Shown: piece by piece, positions 63,901-64,000 of the stretch | How the letters are laid out: the number at the start of each line of letters is the position of its first letter | How positions within the stretch are numbered: the first letter of the stretch is position 1 | NCBI RefSeq assembly: GCF_037038585.1 | Contig: NC_092523.1 | Span: forward strand, 44,977,001 to 45,041,000 | Direction of reading: 5' to 3' | Length of the DNA: 64,000 nucleotides | From: Patagioenas fasciata | Taxonomy: Eukaryota; Chordata; Aves; Columbiformes; Columbidae | Program-made: the position numbers and the translations under genes | The notes under the pieces: generated by a model | Seen by the model: only the letters and a program-made list of their open reading frames with translations | Told to the model about the DNA's origin: nothing | Database searches by the model: none

Positions 63901-64000
63901 TTCCATGGCATTTTATTTCTGTCCAAAAGTGGAACCCAAGTAGTTAAAAAGATAATTGCATGTTTATACAAAACATTGGCAGAAAGATGTGATTATATTG
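60968..64000. other. Intergenic, no gene supported
   Basis: No recognised coding exon. An AT-rich cluster of homeodomain-like words at 63.22-63.27 kb is noted in the findings. Confidence 0.65.

Overview
This is vertebrate nuclear DNA, and most likely from a bird. It is AT-rich and spliced, with split coding exons flanked by GT..AG introns. It carries recognisable CR1-family LINE remnants, including the antisense tail typical of avian CR1. There are no operons, CRISPR arrays or prokaryotic signals. The two genes present are compact (11.5 and 12.1 kb of coding span), which suits a bird better than a mammal. The species cannot be fixed from the sequence alone.

Layout. Bases 1-16800 are intergenic sequence beyond the 3' end of TMEM144, with simple repeats and one CR1 reverse-transcriptase fragment near 16.1-16.4 kb. 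TMEM144, a 10-TM DMT-superfamily carbohydrate-transporter-like protein, lies on the minus strand at 17410-28899. I resolved all 11 coding exons; they sum to exactly 358 codons (357 aa plus stop) with every splice phase consistent. A GC-rich CpG island (about 32.16-32.96 kb) sits between the two genes. GASK1B (FAM198B), a Golgi-associated type II membrane protein of the FAM20/four-jointed kinase-like group, lies on the plus strand at 38608-50688. It has four coding exons summing to 538 codons (537 aa plus stop). The rest, about 51-64 kb, is intergenic. It holds an old L3/CR1-like LINE copy (about 56.2-56.95 kb), a frame-broken unrecognised ORF (about 60.4-60.97 kb, minus strand), a G-rich quadruplex candidate and simple repeats.

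TMEM144 and GASK1B are arranged head to head, as I recall for the human 4q32.1 locus. Their start codons are 9.7 kb apart and the single CpG island lies between them, so a shared or bidirectional promoter region is the natural inference. The functions of the two products (membrane transport, Golgi kinase-like protein) do not imply a common pathway.

I did not find a new biological system. The most useful secondary observations are a 41-codon upstream ORF whose stop overlaps the GASK1B start codon (ATGA), two competing splice donors in TMEM144, a possible extra 5' noncoding TMEM144 exon, a perfect 13-bp inverted repeat in a TMEM144 intron, and the broken ORF at 60.4-60.97 kb.
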